Origin: Triatoma infestans
Taxonomy: Eukaryota; Arthropoda; Insecta; Hemiptera; Reduviidae
NCBI GenBank assembly: GCA_011037195.1
Contig: JAAEAF010004292.1
Coordinates: 23,138-87,137 of the forward strand
Length of the DNA stretch: 64,000 bases
Reading direction: 5' to 3'
Shown here: positions 57,966 through 64,000 of the stretch, piece after piece
Layout: each line of letters begins with the position of its first letter
Numbering within the stretch: the first letter of the stretch is position 1
The notes under the pieces: model-generated
Seen by the model: only the letters and a program-made list of their open reading frames with translations
What the model was told of the DNA's origin: nothing
The model's database searches: none
Position numbers and translations under genes: made by a program

Positions 57966-58784
57966 GAAAAATTCATTTTAAATTAGTTGACAAACTCACA
58001 GTGCCGATAACCACATACTGAAGCAGACTATCACAGAAAATATCTCTCAATGCTTTCCAGCTCTGCGGACCCAACTATCAGTAATCAGTAATTCAGACCA
58101 CAATAATCAGTATTCTTTGGAACATAGTATGTTAGCAAAATGCTGGATTACAGACTGACAAAACTTATTCTTTCGAAATCCTGTGAAGATCTGGCCACAT
58201 ACAAATAGAATAAATATAGAAAGTTTCATACTTAGTGTTCTAAACATAAATTTAGAGCAACGAAAGCATTCAATCTCAAAATTTGTTCTAATGGACAAAG
58301 CAAAACAGGATATGAAGAATAGTGGTCTAATAAGGCTGCTAATAACTCCTTCAACTATTACTACTTAATTTTATTGCTTATTTTCCTTCTTTGCTATATT
58401 TCCTCAATACAATAATCTTCAATTTATTTATTTATGAATTTCCTTATTTCATTGCTTAAATTGGATTCCCAAGCCCATTGGCAACGGTCTTTTAGAATAA
58501 TAATTTTCTCTTTTATAAAATCAGCCACAAAAAATGGGACACAATTTTTTTTCTATATAAAAACTCTGTAATTTGTACTAGCTTTGGTATATTTATGTTT
58601 ATAACTAATATAATAATTACAATACCAACAATTCCTAACTTTCTTGAGAAAAAAAAATTGAAAACAGTAGAAATTCTTTTAGTTTAGCTGGGATCTGGGA
58701 CAAAAATCGTAATTTTGTTTTAATTCCACATTATTTGGGATTTGATCGTTAATTACTTCGTTAACAGAAAAAAATGTTTTTTTT

Positions 58785-59590
58785 TTGAGGATCCCGTCAG
58801 AGAAGTCGCTCTTGCGGATCATCGAGCAATCATACATTTTATGGGAATTGGGGAATACGGTCGGAGACCAGGAAAGGGTCGTAGAAAGATCACAACAGAT
58901 CGGAACGACCTATTTCTTTCGCTCTCAGTTCTACCCAATCGGTTTCTTATAGCTGCAGAATTCATAGATAACTTATTACAATTTTGGGGAGACAACGCAG
59001 CATCTCCAATTAGCTTTTGCCAATCAGCATCTCCATTGGACTGTAGAGCAATTTGGTCTATATTCTTCAGATGGTCGAATTCATGTGTGGAGAAGGCAGG
59101 GGGAGCACTTCATTCAATGTAATTATAACGTGAATGCTCCTTTTCAACTACAATTAATTATGGTGCGGGGCGGGATAAGTTTGAAGGCCCGCACCGAGTT
59201 AATTGTTGTTGAAAATGGCGCAGTGACCGGTACTAGATATGCTGATCTTCTAGAGGCAATCATAACCGTTTTCTCCATTTATTGCGGCTAGTTTTGTGCT
59301 AATGCATGATAATGCCAGTCCACACACAGCTAGAGTTGTCACCCGCTTCTTGGAGGAAGCCGGTATAAATATGATAGATTGGGCTGCACGTTCTCCGGAT
59401 ATGAATCCTATAGAACGTTTATGGAATGCTCAAGAGGCGTGTTAGAGCTCGTGGTCAGCTTCCAGCTACTCTGAAACAGATCCGCTTTGCCCTACAAGAA
59501 GAGTGGATGCCATTCGACAAGAGACCATTCGAAACCCGATTGCATCGAAGCTCCGCTGTATCAAGACTCTTAGAATATATCAAACACTAG
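58785..59590 (+). pseudogene. Tc1-like transposase pseudogene
   Basis: In broken frames the translation gives a linker (GRRPGKGRRKITT at about 58860-58900), VWRRQGEHFIQC (59085-59120), MVRGGISLKARTELIVVENG (59160-59220), DNASPHTARVVTRFLEEAGI (59312-59370) and RSPDMNPIERLWN (59390-59430). These are the Tc1 hallmarks: second catalytic Asp in the DNAxPH motif and the Glu in NPIE. The first catalytic Asp region (FSDESRF in intact relatives) is disrupted near 59060, and there are at least two more frame breaks. Terminal inverted repeats were not identified. The copy cannot encode an active enzyme and differs in sequence from the copy at 1-579. Confidence 0.9.
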
Positions 59591-59639
59591 ATACTGATAA
59601 AAATTAGAAAAGTTACCAAAATTTTGAAAAAAAGTTTCT

Positions 59640-61450
59640 TCTACATTTATACATATTTTTTTTTAACATAGTTTCCTTGTGTGTGGCATTTTAGTTTCTG
59701 AAGTTGAGGGTGACAAGGCGGTATGGAGTGTAGTGTTAGCCATACTGGACACTCTATGCTTCATATACCCAAAGCAAGTACTAGAATTTGTATTAGGTAG
59801 GAATCCGTAGGAAAGCCTACCAATTAAACTGCTATTTCAATTTTAATATGATTCCATCACCCCTTAGGGACCCACTCTTTAAGAATCTTGGCGTCCTTGC
59901 GGCTATTCGAAGCTAATAACACATAGTGCAACTCCAACACTTTAAGTGTTAGCATACCAACTGGCAAGCTCTAACTCAACACACATACACACAAATTTAC
60001 GTACCGGACACTTTACAGACGACTAAATTCAATGGCAAACATGATACCCCAAGCAGCGTCAATACTTTTCCTGAATTTGGTTTCATAGGTTTCCGAGATT
60101 AGTTTTGGAGATTTTTAGCACATCACGCAGATTTTAAGTAACCAAACACAACCAGTAACAGCTGAAACAGGTTTATAATACTAGTTATGTTATGAATTAA
60201 TGTGTATTAACAAAGCAACAACTTAAACGTAACGTGGAAATTAAAAAAATAATTAATTCTTCTTTTATTAACATTACATAATAATGATAAAAGAAAAAAA
60301 AAAAAAAAAGAAGTTTATTATTTAATATATTTTTGAAAGATTATGACGAATTAGATTTAGTGAACAAAATTAAAAAATGCTTATCTTTCAAAGTGAAGAG
60401 TACAGTATAAGATAAGGAATGAAGGTCGAGGCTGTAATGTATGATAAAATATTCATCACCTGATTTATAAGGTCATCCATTAATCAAATATTAAAGTGGA
60501 AAATAAAATAATTTTTCAACGACATAGTTTTAGAGTTATTTGCAAACTTCATTCCAGAGACTAGCTGGTTGTGAATACTTAAACAGGTTACATAAATATA
60601 ACTTAATACTTTAAAAAAAAAAAAACACTGGACATTTGCCATCATGATCAACAGTGTTGAGTCCGCAATCAGCAACAGATGACTTTACCATTTTTTCAGT
60701 TGTATTTCATTAAGTTGAAAGTATTTAAATATTTTTAGAAAGTAAAAAGAAAGTACTCATGTCGCTTATCATTTATTGAAATTATTTTGCATTAATTGTG
60801 GGGATATATATACTTTTACAGACGATTAGATAAAACTGGAAAAACCGGTTGGATTGATTGTTTCAAAGATGACTAATCTAAATTTTGTCAAAGGAACTAA
60901 ATTAAGAAACAAATTGTTTTAAATAGAAAAGTAATTTTTTGTCTACATGTGCTCCATTCCTCCTTATCATGGGTGTCAAACGCGTTTATGCAGGCCATTC
61001 GCTTCATGTATTGCTTTAATTGCTAAACAAATTTGCTCAAAATTTCTATTATCCGAAAATCAGTCCGAAAGCTCTCCAGAATAAAAAGAAATCTCTGTAA
61101 AAGTATGAAAATTATATTTTGAGTTTATTTTTTTTAAGCATATTATTATTTCTCTTACTGCAATGAGAGGAAGTATTACCATCTTGTCCAATTTTCGAAA
61201 TTTTGATTTCAACAGAAATGACTTTATTTAAGATACCCTGATTATAAAAGCATTCACATGTAGTGAATGGTCTGGAGCGAGTATATGTGTGTTGTGAGTG
61301 TGTGAAATTCGTAGTAAGCACCAAATTGTTGTTCCATTTAGCCACCACCAGTGTCCGACAAAAAAATTTCAGTCAAAATCATTTTCCGAAAATGGCTTCT
61401 ACGATTTTCTTTAAACACCGCATACTGTTGCTAGTTAGACTTGGCTGAAT
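59640..61450. other. Gene-free stretch with dispersed repeats
   Basis: Positions 59980-60040 match the repeat at 25220-25310. A-runs lie at 60292-60309 and 60613-60625. A minus-strand main-repeat piece lies at 61130-61440 (CTCTTACTGCAATGAGAGG, TTCGAAATTTTGATTTC, GGCTTCTACGATTTTC). No gene is supported. Confidence 0.45.
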
Positions 61451-61454
61451 CAGA

Positions 61455-61803
61455 ATCCCAAATGAAGAAGCGATTTGCATGGAATGAAAGAACAAGAAGG
61501 CTACGCAAAAGAGCTTGCTATTTGCAAAAAATTTGAGACAACGTTTTCGAAACGAATACTTGGGCCAGCTGAGGCAGGCCTATCCCCGGAAGCAGGTTGG
61601 TGCAGTATCTGTGGGTGATGTTGTCCTAGTAGAGGTGGAGCACATCAAACGTATAACTTGGAGATTGGTTCTAATTTTGGAGACGACAGCTGGTGTTGAT
61701 GGAAGAGTTCGTTTCTTAGAGTTCTGGAGCTCTAAGTGTTCGACTCAGAGAGGGAGAGCTATGGAGACCCGTCCAGTGAATCTTCCCTTTGAAGTGTGTT
61801 GAT
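61455..61803 (+). pseudogene. BEL/Pao retrotransposon polyprotein, C-terminal fragment (DUF5641)
   Basis: The frame at 61515-61800 reads FRNEYLGQLRQAYPRK, VGAVSVGDVVLVE, RLVLILETTAGVDGRVR and ETRPVNLPFEVC, ending TGA. This is the DUF5641 module that follows the integrase core in BEL/Pao polyproteins (FR.EYL..L, V..GDVVL, W.L.R..E...G.DG.VR, R...L.PLE). Upstream, WNERTRRLRKRACYL in another frame shows one frameshift near 61520. Protease, reverse transcriptase and integrase are absent, so this is a truncated 3' end. Confidence 0.85.
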
Positions 61804-62017
61804 GACAACACCTTCCAGCTACCTACAGCCTCATCTGAAGCTTACGAAGCTTCACCAGCAGTAGGCGATGTTAATGAAACCCCTTTGCAGATGATGACGG
61901 ACAGAACCAGGGAACCTTGCGGATACCAGAAGCGGTAGACTCGTAAGATTACCTAAGCGGTATTTGTGCCCAGAGATGAGTTGAGGCCCTGATTTGCTTG
62001 GCCTCAAGGTGGGAGGA

Positions 62018-62236
62018 TGTTGCTGGTCACCATGCGTCTGTGTTGCTAAGTGATGATAACTTGCAATTCTCATGAACATGTGTATGTATTTTTTGTAGTA
62101 ATATTGTTGAATAATAAAACTGATACAGTGACGCTGTGCCTAAAGATTTTGTATATTTTTACTGAATATTTTGTGTTTAAGAACCTGAGGTCAAATATTG
62201 TAACGGTAGTGACTCTTAGAATGTCCATGTAAAACA
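62018..62236 (+). mobile_element. Probable 3' LTR of the BEL/Pao element
   Basis: A purine-rich tract (AAGGTGGGAGGA, about 62005-62017) is followed by TGTTGCTGGTCACC, the TG start expected of a BEL/Pao LTR. An AATAAA lies at 62115-62120 and a possible CA end near 62236. The matching 5' LTR is not in the window, so the right boundary is a guess. Confidence 0.55.
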
Positions 62237-63949
62237 TAATATAAACCAGGTAGAAGTCCAGCTCACTCCACTGAGCTAATCTTTTTCCTCCAAGTGAACT
62301 AAGTAAACATTATAATTACCAGAAGTTCTTTTAATATCTATTAGACGCTGTTGAAGGTTACTAACAGAGCAACCATAACATTTTTTATAGCTTATTTAGT
62401 GGAATATCTAGTGATGTTTTCCATTCTTCAATTGATCAAATATAACCATTATTAAGTAATATTAGTTTCACAATAAAAAAAACATAAATGGGTTTCGTTT
62501 TGTGGACTGTTTCGTTTTTTGGACATAGACCAGTTCTGAATATATGTCTATCTTGAGGCTGTTTTGATACATAACATCCTCGACTAGCAAAATACGAAGT
62601 TAAAATACACTGAATATACCTTGTGTGCAAGTCACTTTCATTCTATACGGTTAATAAAATCCTGAAATCATGGGCGAACGCCCCAAACCATGACAATACA
62701 CAATAGACAAAAAACTCTCTCTTCAAGCACAATGGACACAAACATCCATATAATAAAAAAAAAAAAAAATCATACGACAACATATGGAACCGTCAAATGT
62801 CCAATTTTTTAATACTGCTATACAGAATTACTTGCAAGAGCATTCAAATTACTTTGACTCTTTGAAACTACTACCGAATAGATATATATCATATAAACAT
62901 TTAATTTAATGTAAATTTGCGTTTTCTGTTTGTTTAGAAACAGTCGTTTCGTTGCAAATGACATTTTGATTTGATAAAAAAACAAAGAATTTTCCCAAAT
63001 GTTGCAATTTTATATAAAAGTTTAAAAGTATAATTGTGCTTCATATGGCTTATACTTTAACTAATTCAATTCAATGTTTGGAAAATGAATTTTCAATAAT
63101 AGAAGACCTTGTAGCGCTAGTTATTGGCTAATATGCGATAGCCATATAACCTCCAAAACTCCAATTATTTTTAGCAATCAAAATTACACGTAAATAATAA
63201 TGTTAATAACAAGTTGACTCTTTAAATACGTGTCAACCAAACTACCTCGAAGGTAAATATTTGTTTAAACATAAAAATTGTTTACTATTTTCCATTGAGT
63301 TATTTATTTTGAAAATATTGACTGTTAATGTTATTTTATACTTAAATAAAATGATGAATAAATATCAACTATAAATAATTGGCAAATTTATAATATCTTT
63401 ACTATAATTAAACATTTATTTGCATATGGATACCTATAATTGATAAAAAGTAGAACGATAAAGCTGAAGAAAAAAAGTGCATCTTCTAGATGTCTTACGC
63501 GCTAATTTGCCCAGCAAACTTTTCTTCTTTTTTTTGTAAGATGCAAAACATCTAAGGTCATTCGCGCACAAACATATTTTGATTTTTATGATGTGGATGT
63601 GCATGTATGTGTAAACTAAATAACTCAAACAAAAAAAACCTGGAGGAACCTCAAACTTTATTCCGTTTAGTTACTACCAGCAGTCTCAACTTGCTATTTT
63701 TTTTTTAGTAAAGTTCCGTCCAATCGGCAGTATCATTTTTCCCGAAAACTTTTTAGGTTTTCGTAATTTAAAATAAAAAAATGCTCTAACGATTTTCTTT
63801 TAACGTCTCATACATACAAAAATCTAATGTTTCTATTTTACATATTTGTCCAGGAAAAATGATTTCAACAATTGTTGAATATGTGGATGGATCCGTAATG
63901 CTGGATAACATCTGGTATTTTATCCGTCGTAGGATGCATATTTATTTTC
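62237..63949. other. AT-rich gene-free end of the window
   Basis: A decayed family 1 hammerhead-like fragment lies at 62659-62694 (CCTGAAATCATGGGCGAACG, then CCCCAAACCATGAC). A minus-strand main-repeat piece lies at 63700-63860 (GCTCTAACGATTTTCTTTTAA). Nothing else was recognised. Confidence 0.4.
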
Positions 63950-63989
63950 TTGCTGACCGGTTTCAGATTTTCATCCATCGTCAGAACAA
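63950..63989 (-). ncRNA. Hammerhead-like motif, family 2, intact core
   Basis: Minus strand: TTGTT, CTGACGA, T, GGAT-GAAA-ATCT, GAAA, CCGGTC, AGCAA. Stem I TTGTT/AGCAA pairs over 5 bp (one G-U), stem II pairs over 4 bp, and the core and GTC triplet are intact. The downstream flank GCATCCTACGACGGATAAAAT matches the flanks of the copies at 38871 and 4492. Confidence 0.5.
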
Positions 63990-64000
63990 ATTCACCAAGT

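Larger units (their letters stand above)
54916..58750. other. Intergenic region upstream of PHGDH, repeat-rich
   Basis: Contains a short AAT microsatellite (55196-55216) and main-repeat copies at about 56060-56620 and 57690-57965 (listed separately). A fragment of the foldback family lies at 58005-58076 (ATGAAGCAGAC-like, then CTTTCCAGCTCTGCGGACCC). No gene is supported. Confidence 0.45.

Noticed and set aside
1..64000. CRISPR arrays, prokaryotic operons or defence systems
   Set aside because: The window is spliced eukaryotic DNA; no short regularly spaced repeats or bacterial genes were seen.

Overview
This is AT-rich eukaryotic DNA from an arthropod, most likely an insect. It holds four multi-kilobase protein-coding genes with GT-AG introns, tRNA-derived SINEs, and remnants of Tc1, mariner, Harbinger, hAT and BEL/Pao elements. 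The species cannot be named from the sequence. No bacterial genes, operons, CRISPR arrays or intact tRNA/rRNA genes were seen.

Layout. (1) 1-9400: a Tc1-like transposon end, a SINE, and the last three exons of a DDI1/DDI2-type ubiquitin-shuttle protease gene (+), including its C-terminal UBA domain. (2) 9400-17065: gene-free and repeat-rich, with a SINE, a foldback element carrying hammerhead-like motifs, a direct repeat and a stretch bounded by inverted repeats. (3) 17066-26299: complete importin-13 gene (+), 17 exons, 949 aa, with a recent 287-bp duplication in intron 6. (4) 28352-29875: complete intronless PIG-B / GPI mannosyltransferase 3 (-), 507 aa, convergent with importin-13. (5) 31583-32763: a hAT end and two Harbinger copies, one 605-bp copy with TTA target duplications. 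(6) 35425-54828: complete D-3-phosphoglycerate dehydrogenase (PHGDH, -), 10 exons, 525 aa, introns up to 7.4 kb packed with one interspersed repeat family. A TATA box and a perfect CRE lie just upstream. (7) 54900-64000: gene-free, with more of the same repeats, a decayed Tc1-like transposase and the 3' end plus LTR of a BEL/Pao retrotransposon.

The four host genes are unrelated housekeeping functions (ubiquitin shuttle/protease, nuclear transport, GPI-anchor synthesis in the ER, serine synthesis in the cytosol) and do not form a functional cluster.

Two non-coding signals stand out. First, short motifs in several different repeats fit a hammerhead-ribozyme-like fold: CTGANGA, stem II, GAAA, a palindromic mini stem III, then a GTC-type cleavage triplet. 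Stem I and stem II change sequence between families while staying paired. In two foldback elements the motif sits in both arms in inverted orientation. Second, the commonest dispersed repeat is internally tandem with a period of about 291 bp. Exon coordinates were built by hand from reading frame, protein similarity and splice sites; repeat boundaries are approximate.
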